This document shows positions 16,666 to 25,989 of a stretch of DNA of 64,000 nt, piece by piece (position 1 is the first letter of the stretch; each line of letters begins with the position of its first letter). Location: assembly GCA_965243285.1 (NCBI GenBank), contig OZ251537.1, forward strand, positions 248,001 to 312,000. Direction: 5' to 3'. Below the pieces are notes generated by a model. The model searched no databases. It worked only from the letters and a program-made list of their open reading frames with translations, and was not told where the DNA came from. Both the position numbers and the translations under genes were made by a program. This DNA is from JAHRAW01 sp965243285 (GTDB taxonomy: Bacteria > Pseudomonadota > Gammaproteobacteria > Arenicellales > Poriferihabitantaceae).

Positions 16666-17151
16666 ATGAAAAAAATCGCCCTCTACCCAGGCACCTTCGA
16701 CCCCATCACCCACGGCCATAGCGATTTAGTGCAACGCGCCGGGCGCATGTTCGACCGCATCATCTTAGCGGTGGCCGACAATGCGGATAAAAACCCACTA
16801 TTCACCTTAGCCGAGCGCATCGCCTTAGCCAAACGTGCCTTGACCGGCATCGATAATGTGGAAGTGGTGGGTTTTTCGGTGTTGCTTATCGATTTCGCCC
16901 GAGAAGTCGGCGCCGAGGTGATTTTGCGCGGCTTGCGCGCCGTCTCGGATTTCGAGTATGAGTTTCAACTGGCATCGATGAATCGCCGCTTGGAACCGAA
17001 TCTGGAGACCGTATTTTTGGCCCCGGGGGAAAATTACACCTTCGTATCGGCCTCCCTGGTGAAGGAAATCGCGCGCTACGGCGGCGATGTCGGCGATTTC
17101 GTGCACGCCGAGGTGTTCGCCGCCCTCAAACACAAATACCTGCCCGAATAA
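16666..17151 (+). CDS. coaD: Phosphopantetheine adenylyltransferase
   Basis: A 161-residue nucleotidyltransferase of normal length. YPGTFDPITHGHSDLV holds the HxGH motif that binds ATP, and TFVSASLVKEIARYGGD is the (S/T)-rich second nucleotide loop. It makes dephospho-CoA from 4'-phosphopantetheine and ATP, the fourth step of CoA synthesis. It forms a run rsmD-coaD-ferredoxin with six bases to the next gene. Confidence 0.96.
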   Translation: MKKIALYPGTFDPITHGHSDLVQRAGRMFDRIILAVADNADKNPLFTLAERIALAKRALTGIDNVEVVGFSVLLIDFAREVGAEVILRGLRAVSDFEYEFQLASMNRRLEPNLETVFLAPGENYTFVSASLVKEIARYGGDVGDFVHAEVFAALKHKYLPE

Positions 17152-17157
17152 TCCGCC

Positions 17158-17421
17158 ATGGCGCTGCTCATCACCGCCGAGTGCATCAATTGCGATGTAT
17201 GCGCGCCGGAATGCCCCAACGACGCCATTTTTATGGGCGAGGAAATCTACCAAATCGACTGGCGGCGATGCACCGAATGCGTCGGCCACTTCGCCACCAG
17301 CCAGTGCGTGGAAGTGTGCCCGGTGGATTGCATCCCCTTTGACCCCGCGCACCGCGAAAGTCAAGCGGATTTGACGCGCAAATATCAGCGCCTGACGCAA
17401 CCGCCCACGCCGGCGCAATAG
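17158..17421 (+). CDS. YfhL-type 2[4Fe-4S] ferredoxin
   Basis: An 87-residue ferredoxin with cluster motifs CINCDVCAPECPNDAI (residues 8-23) and CTECVGHFATSQCVEVCP. The longer spacing in the second motif is the Alvin/YfhL type, in which both clusters have very low potential. It lies six bases after coaD, the same neighbour as in many Gammaproteobacteria. Its redox partner here is not known. Confidence 0.92.
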   Translation: MALLITAECINCDVCAPECPNDAIFMGEEIYQIDWRRCTECVGHFATSQCVEVCPVDCIPFDPAHRESQADLTRKYQRLTQPPTPAQ

Positions 17422-17459
17422 TTCGGCCGCGGCGCAGTGCCCTACTCTGGCGACGGCGA

Positions 17460-18662
17460 CTAAATCGATGACTCCGGCGCGGACTCCGGCGCGGACTCCA
17501 GGGCCGCATCCAGGGCCGCTAAAAATTGCTGGTTTTCGGCTTCGTTGCCGATGGTCACGCGCAGGCAGTTCGACAGCGCCGCGTCGGTGGCGTGTAAATT
17601 TTTGATGAGGATGCCGCGCGCGATTAAACGGCGATGCACGCCCGCCGCATCGGCAGCGGTACGAAAGAGGATGAAATTCGCCGCGCTGGGGTAGGCGCGC
17701 ACGCCGCGTCGAGCGGCGAGTTGCGCCAACAGCACTTGCCGCTGGGCGATGATGGCATCGGCGTGGCGCTGCAACACGCCATGATTTTCGAGATAAAAGC
17801 GTGCGCTGGCTTGGGTGAGGCTGCTGATGTTATACGGCAGGCGGATTTTTTCTAACTGCGCGCACCATGTTGGGTGGCCTGCCAGCAACCCGAGCCGCAG
17901 CGCCGCCATGCCGCTTTTCGATAAGGTGCGCAGCACCATGAGATTGGGAAAGTCGCCGATTTCATCCATAAAACTGCGCCGGCAAAAGGCAAAATAGGCC
18001 TCATCCACCACCACCAACCCCGGCGCTTGGCGGATGATGGCGCGCATGGCGGATTCATCGAAGCAGTTGCCGCTGGGGTTGTTGGGGTACGCCAAAAACA
18101 CCGCCGCCGGGCGGTGGCGGCGGATGGCGGCGAGCATGGCATCCACATCCAGGGCGAAATCCGCGCCCAGGTTGTCCATGGGGGCAAGCAGAGGCACGCC
18201 GATAAAGCACGCCCCGACGGCGGCGGAAATCACCCCATACATGGCAAAAGTCGGCCTCGGCGCCAGAATCACCGCGCCGCGCCCGAGCAGCAAAATCAAC
18301 ATTTGAATCAACTCGTCCGAGCCATTGCCTAACACCAGCCCGCTGCCCTCGGCCAGCCCAAAAGTGGCGCGAATTTGCCGCTTCAGCGCCACGCACTGCG
18401 CGTCCGGATAGCGATTCACCGCCACCTCGCCCAACCGCGCCAACCACTCCCGCCGCAACTCCGCCGGCAACTGATACGGACTTTCCATCGCATCCAATTT
18501 CACCACCCCCCCCTCCGCCGCCGGCGTGTGATAGGCCGCCATCTCCCGAATCCCCGGTGCTACCCAGGTCGATACCAACGCCTCCACCCGCTCGGATACT
18601 TGCCCGGGCGACGGTTTGGACGACGGTTTGGGCGGATTAGGGCGAGATGTCGGGCTAGTCAT
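17460..18662 (-). CDS. hisC: Histidinol-phosphate aminotransferase
   Basis: A 400-residue fold-type I PLP enzyme. The PLP-binding Lys is in RTLSKSGMAALRLG, and the conserved YPNNPSGN and VVVDEAYFAF segments bind the cofactor. It converts imidazole acetol phosphate and glutamate to histidinol phosphate. The first 25 residues are Pro/Ser-rich filler and the last dozen (ESAPESAPESS) are a short repeat. It is downstream of hisD but separated by 486 bp of repeats rather than the usual few bases. Confidence 0.94.
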   Translation of the reverse strand: MTSPTSRPNPPKPSSKPSPGQVSERVEALVSTWVAPGIREMAAYHTPAAEGGVVKLDAMESPYQLPAELRREWLARLGEVAVNRYPDAQCVALKRQIRATFGLAEGSGLVLGNGSDELIQMLILLLGRGAVILAPRPTFAMYGVISAAVGACFIGVPLLAPMDNLGADFALDVDAMLAAIRRHRPAAVFLAYPNNPSGNCFDESAMRAIIRQAPGLVVVDEAYFAFCRRSFMDEIGDFPNLMVLRTLSKSGMAALRLGLLAGHPTWCAQLEKIRLPYNISSLTQASARFYLENHGVLQRHADAIIAQRQVLLAQLAARRGVRAYPSAANFILFRTAADAAGVHRRLIARGILIKNLHATDAALSNCLRVTIGNEAENQQFLAALDAALESAPESAPESSI

Positions 18663-19148
18663 TTAAGTTGGATTTAGGTGCTTTGGCTTTTGATTTTGGC
18701 TTTTGATTTTGATTTTCTTTAGACTTGATTTTGACTTGGCTGTTGATTTTTACCTAGTACCTCATTTGGGCTAATGAGTTGAAGATTTAAAGGCAAAAGC
18801 AAAAAAACCAACATCAACAGCCCCCCCACCAAATCAGGCGATAAGGCCGCCTGATTTGGCTACCCGCCGAAGCAGCCCACGCCTGTCGGCGCGGCTCTGC
18901 TTTGACTCCCCCCAGATGAAGCACGGGGGGGAGTAACACGTTAAAGCCAAAGCCAAAAGCCAAAAGCCAAAGCAACATCAAAAGCAAAGGCAACAGCAAA
19001 AGCAACAGCAAAAGCCAAAGCAACATCAAAAGCAAAAGCAAAATCAACAGCAAGATCAAAAGCCAACAGCAACAGCGAAAAGCAAAAGCAAAAGCAAAAT
19101 CAAAAGCAAAAAGCATCACTCAAACTGCAGATTTAAGTCGATAACACC
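18663..19148. repeat. Repeat spacer between hisD and hisC with a double-hairpin element
   Basis: No gene. A GGCTTTTGATTTT-rich section (18680-18760) leads to ACCTCATTTGGGCTAATGAG, then the double hairpin in reverse orientation: hairpin 2 at 18831-18857 (AAATCAGGCG / CGCCTGATTT) and hairpin 1 at 18905-18934 (ACTCCCCCC / GGGGGGAGT), with about 47 bp of extra palindromic DNA between. From 18940 to 19120 it is a long run of AAAGC/CAAAAG units. It breaks an operon that is normally continuous. Confidence 0.85.
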
Positions 19149-20465
19149 CTAATTCCCCCCATCCCCCAGACGATATTCCGCGGCCAGGGCGTGCGCTTCT
19201 AACCCTTCGCAGCGCGCTAAGGTGGCGGCGATGGCGGCCATTTTGGCGGCCCCGGACGGGCTCATGTGAATGATGCTGGTGCGTTTTTGGAAGTCGTATA
19301 CGCCTAAGGGGGAGCTGAATCTGGCGGCGCCGGCGGTGGGTAGCACATGGTTTGGGCCAGCGCCGTAGTCGCCGATGGATTCGGCGCTGTGGGCGCCGAG
19401 GAAAATGGCGCCAGCGTGCTGCACCTCGGCTAACAACGCCTGCGGCTGCGCCACCATGAGTTCTAAGTGTTCGGGCGCGATGCGGTCCGACAACGCAACC
19501 GCGTGGCGTAAATCCGGCACATGAATCAGCGCTCCGTGATTCGTCAGGGCTGCGGCGATGATGTCGCGGCGCGCCATGGTTGGCAATAATTTGGCCACGG
19601 CGCGCTGTAAATCGGCCAACATTTGCGCGCTGTCGGTGATGGCGATGGCTTGGGCGCGCTGGTCGTGTTCGGCTTGGGCGAATAAATCCATCACCGCCCA
19701 CTCGCTGCGCGCGGTGTGGTCGCATAGCACCACCACCTCCGAGGGCCCGGCGACCATATCGATGCCCACTTTTCCGTATACCAGCCGCTTGGCGGCGGCC
19801 ACATAGGCACCGCCGGGGCCGACGATTTTATCCACCGCCGGCACCGTGGCGGTGCCGTAGGCGAGGGCGGCGATGGCTTGGGCGCCGCCGATGGCGAACA
19901 CGCGATTCACCCCGGCCAGCGCCGCCGCCGCCAGCGTGGCTGGGTGTATCGCGCCGTCGGTGGCCGGCGCCGCCATGATGATCTCGCCGACCCCGGCCAC
20001 TTTGGCTGGTATGGCGGCCATCAGCGCCGACGATGGATAGGCCGCTTGGCCGCCCGGCACATAGATGCCGACGCGCTGCAACGGCGTGACGCGTTGCCCG
20101 AGGCGGCTGCCGTCGGCTTCTTCGATTTGCCAGGATTTCAGCGCTTGGTGGCGGTGATAGCGCTCGATGCGCGCGGCGGCGGCGCGCAATGCCGCCTGCA
20201 CCGGCGGCGCTAATGCCGCGCCCGCGGCCTCGATGTCGGCACGCGGCACTTCCAGCGCCGCCGCCTTGGCGACCGCATGACGGTCGAGTCGGGCGGTCAA
20301 TTCCAGCAAGGCGGCATCGCCATCGCGGCGCACCGCGGCAATGATGTCCTCAACATCGCCCTGCACGGCGCGGTCATGGGCTTCGCCGCGCGCTAACAAC
20401 TGCGCGAATCGGCGCTCAAAATCATCGTCTTCCCAGCGCAACGTGGGGATGGTGAATGCGGACAT
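19149..20465 (-). CDS. hisD: Histidinol dehydrogenase
   Basis: A 438-residue NAD-dependent enzyme for the last two oxidations of histidine synthesis. Landmarks are VPGGQAAYPSSALMA, VDKIVGPGGAYVAAAK, DMVAGPSEVVVLCD and the catalytic IAPEHLELM with the Glu-His pair. The N-terminus (SAFTIPTLRWEDDDFERRF) is standard. Upstream, where hisG is usual between murA and hisD, there is only a tandem repeat. Confidence 0.96.
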   Translation of the reverse strand: MSAFTIPTLRWEDDDFERRFAQLLARGEAHDRAVQGDVEDIIAAVRRDGDAALLELTARLDRHAVAKAAALEVPRADIEAAGAALAPPVQAALRAAAARIERYHRHQALKSWQIEEADGSRLGQRVTPLQRVGIYVPGGQAAYPSSALMAAIPAKVAGVGEIIMAAPATDGAIHPATLAAAALAGVNRVFAIGGAQAIAALAYGTATVPAVDKIVGPGGAYVAAAKRLVYGKVGIDMVAGPSEVVVLCDHTARSEWAVMDLFAQAEHDQRAQAIAITDSAQMLADLQRAVAKLLPTMARRDIIAAALTNHGALIHVPDLRHAVALSDRIAPEHLELMVAQPQALLAEVQHAGAIFLGAHSAESIGDYGAGPNHVLPTAGAARFSSPLGVYDFQKRTSIIHMSPSGAAKMAAIAATLARCEGLEAHALAAEYRLGDGGN

Positions 20466-20512
20466 GGGGGCGGATGGGGTGGATGGGCGATGGTGCGTTG
20501 TGCAGCGGCGCG

Positions 20513-21060
20513 GTGGTCGGTGGCGCTGGTTTGGGTGGTGATTTGGGTGGATTTTTCCTCGATATCGGCATCGATATCAGCATCGAAACTGGCATCAACA
20601 TCGAAACCAGCATCGAAATTAGCATCGAAACCAGCCTCGACAGCGATTAGGCGGCGATGGAATTTCGCCGGCATTATCGATGGCCGCCATTACCTCCGAT
20701 GGTCTAAGGCGCCGTGGTCGGCGGTGGCGATTTGGGCGATGATTTGGGCTAATTTTTCCTCAAAATCAACATCGAAACTGGCATCAGCATCGAAATCGGT
20801 ATCGAAACCAGCATCAACATCGATATCAGCATCGAAACCAGCCTCGACAGCGATTAGGCGGCGATGGAATTTCGCCGGCATTATCGATGGCCGCCATTAA
20901 CTCCGATGGTCTAAGGCACCGTGGTCGGCGGTGGCGATTTGGGCGATGATTTGTTCGCTATCGGCATCGATATCAGCATCGAAACTGACATCGAAATCGG
21001 CATCAACATCGAAATCCGCATCAAAACCGGCATCGAAACCAACATCAACATCGACTACCC
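20513..21060. repeat. Three-copy ~204-bp tandem repeat upstream of hisD
   Basis: GTGGTCGG-type starts at 20513, 20714 and 20921 give periods of 201 and 207 bp. Each copy has a GGCGATTTGGG-like head, a run of GCATCGAAACC/AACATCGA units and, in copies 1 and 2, an identical tail GCCTCGACAGCGATTAGGCG ending near TCCGATGGTCTAAGGC. In reverse, copies 1 and 2 encode short proteins starting MPAKFHRRLIAVEAGFD with an Asp/Phe/Ala repeat (93 and 63 residues). These are more likely by-products than genes. The spacer 20466-21130 holds nothing else. Confidence 0.85.
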
Positions 21061-21130
21061 GGCGATCTCAATCAACTACGCAGCACTCGAATCACGCCGA
21101 CCTCAGCCATAACCCGTCACCGCCCCGCCA

Positions 21131-22399
21131 TCACCCCCGATTGCCCGACACGCGGTGGATGGCGGCGCCGATTTGCGCGAGTTTTTCCTCGATGCAGTGA
21201 TAGCCGCGATCGATGTGATAGATGCGGTCGATGAGGGTTTCGCCATGGGCGATCAAACCGGCCAACACCAGGCAGGCCGAGGCGCGCAAATCCGTTGCCA
21301 TGACCGGCGCGGCGTGTAGGCAATCGACGCCGCGCACCACGGCGGTGTTGCCGTCCAACTCGATGTTGGCGCCCATGCGACGTAATTCATGCACATGCAT
21401 GAAGCGGTTCTCGAACACCGATTCCACCACCGTGGCGGTGCCGGCGGCGACGCTGTTGAGCAGCACAAATTGCGCTTGCATATCGGTGGGGAAGGCCGGA
21501 TACGGCGCGGTGCGGATGTCCACGGCGCGTAGTTTTCCCGGCGGCGCTTTGAGATGCACCCAGTCGACGCCGGTGTCGATGCGGGCGCCGGCCTCGCGCA
21601 ATTTGTCGAGCACCGCGTCGAGTTGCAGCGGGTGCACATCTTTTAGTTTGATTTCGCCGCCGGAGATGGCCGCCGCCACCAAAAAGGTGCCGGCTTCGAT
21701 GCGGTCGGGGATGACGCGGTGCGAGGCGCCGCCCAAGCGGTCGACGCCGCGAATGGTGATTTCATCGCCGCCGGCGCCACGAATATCCGCCCCCATGGCG
21801 TTCAAGCAATCCGCTAGGTCTACCACTTCTGGCTCGCGCGCGGCGTTTTCGATGATGGTTGTGCCGTCCGCTAACGAGGCCGCCATCATCAAGTTTTCGG
21901 TGCCGGTTACCGAGACCAAATCCATGTTGATGCGCGCCCCGCGCAAGCGGCCGGCGCGCACCTTGATATAGCCGCGGTCGATGTGCACTTTCGCGCCCAT
22001 GGCTTGCAATCCCTGGATATGCAAATTCACCGGCCGCGAGCCGATGGCGCAGCCGCCGGGCAATGACACCTCGGCGCGACCGAAGCGCGCCGCCAGCGGC
22101 CCCAGCACCAGAATCGAGGCGCGCATGGTTTTCACCAATTCATAGGGCGCGACCACATTGGCGACCTCGGCCGCATTCGCCTCGATGGTCAGTTTTTCAT
22201 CCACCTGCAGTTTGACGCCGAGCTGCGCCAACAACCCCATGGTGGTGGTGATGTCGTGCAGGTGCGGGATGTTGCTGATGGTGAGGGTGTCGGCGGTCAG
22301 CAGCGAGCTGATCATCACCGGCAAAGCGGCGTTTTTAGCGCCGGAAATGCGTACCTCGCCGCGCAGCGGGCCGCCGCCGGTGGCGATGAGTTTGTCCAT
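21131..22399 (-). CDS. murA: UDP-N-acetylglucosamine 1-carboxyvinyltransferase
   Basis: A 422-residue EPT-fold enzyme for the first committed step of peptidoglycan synthesis. ISGAKNAALPVMISSLL carries the Lys and Asn that bind substrate. The catalytic loop Cys is in SLPGGCAIGSRPVNLH, so fosfomycin sensitivity is expected. The C-terminal YHIDRGYHCIEEKLAQIGA is standard. Its upstream region is minisatellite DNA, not the usual ibaG/bolA gene. Confidence 0.96.
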   Translation of the reverse strand: MDKLIATGGGPLRGEVRISGAKNAALPVMISSLLTADTLTISNIPHLHDITTTMGLLAQLGVKLQVDEKLTIEANAAEVANVVAPYELVKTMRASILVLGPLAARFGRAEVSLPGGCAIGSRPVNLHIQGLQAMGAKVHIDRGYIKVRAGRLRGARINMDLVSVTGTENLMMAASLADGTTIIENAAREPEVVDLADCLNAMGADIRGAGGDEITIRGVDRLGGASHRVIPDRIEAGTFLVAAAISGGEIKLKDVHPLQLDAVLDKLREAGARIDTGVDWVHLKAPPGKLRAVDIRTAPYPAFPTDMQAQFVLLNSVAAGTATVVESVFENRFMHVHELRRMGANIELDGNTAVVRGVDCLHAAPVMATDLRASACLVLAGLIAHGETLIDRIYHIDRGYHCIEEKLAQIGAAIHRVSGNRG

Positions 22400-22904
22400 G
22401 TTGAGGTGGGATTTTCGGCGGGCGACGGATGGCGGATGGCGGGGGGCGGATGGCGGGGGGCGAATATAGCGGGCGGTGGCGGATGGCGTGGCGTGGCAGA
22501 GGTGGCGGCTTATGTGGCGACGGTGACGGGCGACGGGCGTGGATTTGGCGGATTTGGTGGCGGATTTGGTGGATTTGGCACCGAATTTGGCGGATTTGGC
22601 ACCGGATTTGGCGGATTTGGCACCGGATTTGGCGGATTTGGTGGCGAATCTGATGAATTTGGCGATGAATCTGGCGACCGGCGGCGGATGGCGTGGCAGC
22701 TTATGTGGCGGCGGTGACGGGCGGCGGGCGGCGGGCGGCGGAGGTGGCTAATTTGGCCGATTTGGCGGATTTGGCACCGAATTTGGTGGATTTAGCGGAT
22801 TTGGTGGTGAATCTGATGAATTTGGCGGTGAATCTGGCGGATTTGGCGGTGAATCTGATGAATTTGGCGGTGAATCTGACGGATTTGGCGGTGAATCTGG
22901 CGGA
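22400..22904. repeat. GGATTTGGC / GAATCTG minisatellite upstream of murA
   Basis: No gene. 22420-22540 is GGCGGATGGC-rich. 22545-22670 and 22745-22904 are runs of GGATTTGGC, GAATTTGG and GCGAATCTGATGAATTTG units, strongly G/T-biased on the plus strand. The runs stop exactly at the stop codon of the Rieske gene (22905). They could form unusual DNA structures and may affect murA expression. Confidence 0.85.
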
Positions 22905-23225
22905 TTAATCCCAGCGATGGTCGCGCACTTGCACTACGCCGTCCACCACTTGGGTGGGAAAGGTTTGCGCCGCCTCATAGGCCGGCGGGGCCGTTACCGC
23001 GCCAGTTTTGAGGTCGAATCGCGCCCCGTGACGCGGGCATTCGATGGCGCCGTCGCGCACGCAGCCGCTGGCGATTTCGCTGCCGTCATGGGTGCAGATA
23101 TTTTCAATGGCGTAGAAGCCGCCGTCTAAGTTGAACAAAGCAATAGCGGCGCCTTCGATATCCACCGTGGTATGTGCCCCGGGGGCTAAATCGGTGGCGG
23201 AGATGACATTGATCCAAGCGCTCAT
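22905..23225 (-). CDS. Rieske-type [2Fe-2S] ferredoxin
   Basis: A 106-residue soluble Rieske ferredoxin. The ligands are in CTHDG (Cys and His) and CPRHGARFD (Cys and His), about 18 residues apart. Such proteins often close SUF operons and pass electrons in cluster assembly or to an oxygenase. It follows sufT but is separated from it by 324 bp of repeats. There is no signal peptide, so it is cytoplasmic. Confidence 0.92.
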   Translation of the reverse strand: MSAWINVISATDLAPGAHTTVDIEGAAIALFNLDGGFYAIENICTHDGSEIASGCVRDGAIECPRHGARFDLKTGAVTAPPAYEAAQTFPTQVVDGVVQVRDHRWD

Positions 23226-23549
23226 TTTTATGGTGTTGGGGGGCTAAATGGGGTGGGGTAGGTGGTTTTATGTACGGGCTGCTTTAACTCCCCCCAGATG
23301 AAGCACGGGGGGGAGTGAAACGTTAAAAGCGAAAAGCGAAAAGCGAAAAGCAAAAAGCGAAAAGCAAAAAGCGAAAAGCGAAAAGCGAAAAGCAACCCCT
23401 CCCCACCAAAACTGGCGATGAAACCGCCAGTTTTGACTCCCCGCCCAGCGGGGAGTAAGAAAAAGCCCAAAAACAAAAGCCAAAGCCCAAAAACCAAAGC
23501 AAAAGCCCAAAAGCCAAAGCCAAAAGCAGCGGCAAAAAGCAAGCCAGCG
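23226..23549. repeat. Repeat spacer with double-hairpin elements between sufT and the Rieske gene
   Basis: Hairpin 1 at 23287-23316 (ACTCCCCCC / GGGGGGAGT) is followed by GAAAAGCGAAAAGC repeats (23325-23395). A full double hairpin in reverse orientation comes next: hairpin 2 at 23408-23434 (AAAACTGGCG / CGCCAGTTTT) and hairpin 1 at 23436-23456 (ACTCCCCGC / GCGGGGAGT). AAAGCCCAAAAACC repeats fill 23460-23540. No gene is seen. Confidence 0.9.
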
Positions 23550-24269
23550 TTACAACAACCCGAGTTCCAGCCGGGCGGCTTCGTTGATTAGGGTTTGTGT
23601 CCACGGCGGCTCCCATACCAAATCTACGGCGGCGCCGGAGATGCCGGGCACCAGGCGCACGGCGCCTTCGACCATGCCGGGGAAGGTTTGGGCTACTGGG
23701 CAGCCGGGGCTGGTTAAGGTCATGTCGATGCTGGCGAAATTATTTTCATCGATGGCGACTTGGTAAATCAGCCCGAGGTCGTAAATGTTGACCGGGATTT
23801 CTGGGTCGTAGATGGTTTTCAGGGCTTCGACCACGCGCGCTTTTAAATCCGCCGCCGACGGGGTGTAGGGCGCCGCCACATTCGCGGAATCTGGCGAATC
23901 AGCCGAATCAGGCATGGAATTTGCCCGGGAATGTGCCGAATCAGCATGGGAATCCGGCAAATGGGCTGAATCCATCGCCGGATACGGCGAAACCGGCCGC
24001 GCGCTGGGCGCTGCCGATGATTTGGGCGAGGGCTTTGCCAACTCGGGCGACGGCACCGAGATTGCTACCGAATTGGCCACCGAATGGACTGCTGAATCCG
24101 CCGCAGAATCAGCCCTAAAGTCAGCCCTAATATCCACCATGGAATCGGCTCGCGACTCCGCCGAATCATCCGCCCTCACCCCCGCCCCCACCGCTTCGGC
24201 GGCGTGGAATTGGCGCATGATTTCGGCTTTCTTTTTTTCCAGGTGCGGCGCAAAATTGATGTGTTTCAT
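23550..24269 (-). CDS. sufT: SufT-like MIP18-family iron-sulfur assembly factor
   Basis: The C-terminal 105 residues are a standard MIP18/DUF59 domain: LKTIYDPEIPVNIYDLGLIY, TLTSPGCPVAQTF with the conserved Cys, and WEPPWTQTLINEAARLELG. The family helps mature Fe-S proteins. A short helical N-terminus (MKHINFAPHLEKKKAEIM) is joined to it by about 110 residues of Ser/Asp/Ala-rich repeat (RADSMVDIRADFRADS, SAHLPDSHADSAHS) that matches GAATC-rich DNA. This linker is not part of normal SufT. It lies 109 bp downstream of sufD, where sufS and sufU would usually be. Confidence 0.88.
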   Translation of the reverse strand: MKHINFAPHLEKKKAEIMRQFHAAEAVGAGVRADDSAESRADSMVDIRADFRADSAADSAVHSVANSVAISVPSPELAKPSPKSSAAPSARPVSPYPAMDSAHLPDSHADSAHSRANSMPDSADSPDSANVAAPYTPSAADLKARVVEALKTIYDPEIPVNIYDLGLIYQVAIDENNFASIDMTLTSPGCPVAQTFPGMVEGAVRLVPGISGAAVDLVWEPPWTQTLINEAARLELGLL

Positions 24270-24378
24270 GGCGATGACCTCATCATAAAGGAGCGCTTAA
24301 AGGAGCGTGGCGGATTGCCCAATATACCTATATACATGGGCGCTGGGGGCTGGGGGGCTGCCGGGCGATTGGCGTGGA

Positions 24379-25776
24379 TTAATCCGCCGTCGGCTGAGCG
24401 CTCGCCGGATGCGCCAAACCCGCCGCCAGCGCCGCGCCCAACGCTTCCCGCAGGGCCTCGATGTCGATTTCATCCACCACTTCTTGAACGAAGGCCAGCG
24501 TCAACAAGGCGCGCGCCGCGTCCTCATCTAAACCGCGCGCGCGTAGATAAAACAACGCATCGCCTTCGAGCCGGCCGACCGTGGCGCCGTGCGAACATTT
24601 CACATCGTCGGCGTAGATTTCCAGCTGCGGCTTGGCGTCGATTTCAGCGTGCGGCGAGAGCAGCAGGGTGTTGTTGGTCTGCGCCGCGGCGGTTTTTTGC
24701 GCGCCGCGGGCGACCACGATGCGGCCGTGGAACACCGCGCGCGCGCGTTGGTCGAGCACGCCTTTGTATAACTCGCGGCTGGTGCAGTGTTCGGCCGCGT
24801 GGGTGACGGTGGTGTGGTTGTCGGCGTGCTGGGCGTGCTTTAAGTTATACAGCCCGAGCATATCGCAGTGGGCGCCGCGACCGCCCAATTCCACCGCCAA
24901 ATCATTGCGCGCCAGGGCGGCGCCGAGGGTGGCGGTGCGGCAGCGCAGGCGACTATCGCCAGCCAGCCGCGCCCATACGCCGCAGATGTGATAGGCCGCG
25001 GCGCACTGGGTTTGCACCAGGTGGTAGTCGATGGCGGCGCCTCGGCTGAGCAGGATTTCGGTGACGCTGTTGGTGAAGGAAGCCTCGGCCGTGGCGCACA
25101 CATGGCGCTCGATGATGGCGGCGGCGCTGGCGGCGGCGGCGACTACCACATTGCGCGGCTGATTGAAGCCACCGGCGGCGCGATTGATAAACAGCAACTC
25201 CAGCGGGCGTGTCGCGGCCACCGAATCGCCCAACAACACCACCGCGCCATCGCGGCTGTGGGCGTTGTTCAAGGCGGTGAAGCCGTGGCGGTGGCGTGGC
25301 AGCAGCGCGCCTAAGGCGTGCTCGATTAATTGTGGCTGATTATCGAGCACCCAGGCCAAGGATTTGAGCGTGATGCCGGCCGCGGTTTGCTCGGATTCCG
25401 GCGTCGATAAATGCGGCGCGAATAAGCCATCGACAAACACCAGGCGGTGGCTGTCGAGGTTCGGAATCAACAAGGCGGCGAGGTCTATCGCGGAATCGGC
25501 GTTTTGCGCGGTGGAATCGGTGGATTTCGCCGATTTTGAGGCGGAATCGGTGGAATTTGTGACGGAATTTGCGGAATCCGCCGCCGGGTGGAATTTTTTT
25601 GCGGTGAGCGACTGCGTCGAGGTGTAGCGCCAGTTTTCATCGCGCGAGGTGGGGAAGCCGACCTCGGTGAAGCGCGCTAGGGCTGCGCTACGCTGCGCCG
25701 CCAGCCAATCCACGCCCTGGCCCGGCAAGGTGGGGGCCAGGCTTTGGTATTGGTCGAGGTAGGTGGCGGCGGTCAT
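24379..25776 (-). CDS. sufD: Fe-S cluster assembly protein SufD
   Basis: A 465-residue SufB/SufD beta-helix protein, a subunit of the SufBCD scaffold. Typical segments are SRDENWRYTSTQSL near the N-terminus, LQIEH-type helix positions, and the C-terminal CSHGATVGRLEGDALFYLRARGL that is common to SufB and SufD. A Ser/Asp/Lys-rich insert of about 30 residues (around residues 70-98, STDSASKSAKSTDSTAQ) is encoded by GGAATCGG-type repeats. It follows sufC after 213 bp that hold more of the same repeat. Confidence 0.93.
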   Translation of the reverse strand: MTAATYLDQYQSLAPTLPGQGVDWLAAQRSAALARFTEVGFPTSRDENWRYTSTQSLTAKKFHPAADSANSVTNSTDSASKSAKSTDSTAQNADSAIDLAALLIPNLDSHRLVFVDGLFAPHLSTPESEQTAAGITLKSLAWVLDNQPQLIEHALGALLPRHRHGFTALNNAHSRDGAVVLLGDSVAATRPLELLFINRAAGGFNQPRNVVVAAAASAAAIIERHVCATAEASFTNSVTEILLSRGAAIDYHLVQTQCAAAYHICGVWARLAGDSRLRCRTATLGAALARNDLAVELGGRGAHCDMLGLYNLKHAQHADNHTTVTHAAEHCTSRELYKGVLDQRARAVFHGRIVVARGAQKTAAAQTNNTLLLSPHAEIDAKPQLEIYADDVKCSHGATVGRLEGDALFYLRARGLDEDAARALLTLAFVQEVVDEIDIEALREALGAALAAGLAHPASAQPTAD

Positions 25777-25799
25777 GGGTGGGGCGATGGCCGGGTCGG

Positions 25800-25989
25800 G
25801 CGATGTCGGTGGACGATGGAATCGGGTGAATCGGACGATGGAATCGGGTGAATCGGGCGGTGGAATCAGGCGAATCGGGCTGGAACCGGGTGAATCGGGC
25901 GGTGGAATCAGGCGAATCCGACTGAAATCAGACGATAGGGATGGGGTTGCGGATTCGGCTACGATTCATGCCGCCAGTCATGCCGCCAG
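25800..25989. repeat. GGAATCGGGT repeat between sufC and sufD
   Basis: From 25815 to 25935 GGTGGAATCAGGCGAATCGG-like units recur about ten times, each with GAATC. 25958-25995 then has GCCGCCAGTCAT repeated, running into the 3' end of sufC. No gene or terminator is visible. Confidence 0.85.

Noticed and set aside
18940..19120. CRISPR array
   Set aside because: The repeated units are 6-10 bp and continuous, without unique spacers of regular length; no cas gene is near.
20690..20881. Small gene MPAKFHRRLIAVEAGFD... in the tandem repeat
   Set aside because: It recurs only because the DNA is duplicated, the third copy is broken, and the body is a translation of a 6-12-bp microrepeat. Its EEKLAQI similarity to the MurA C-terminus is too short to count.
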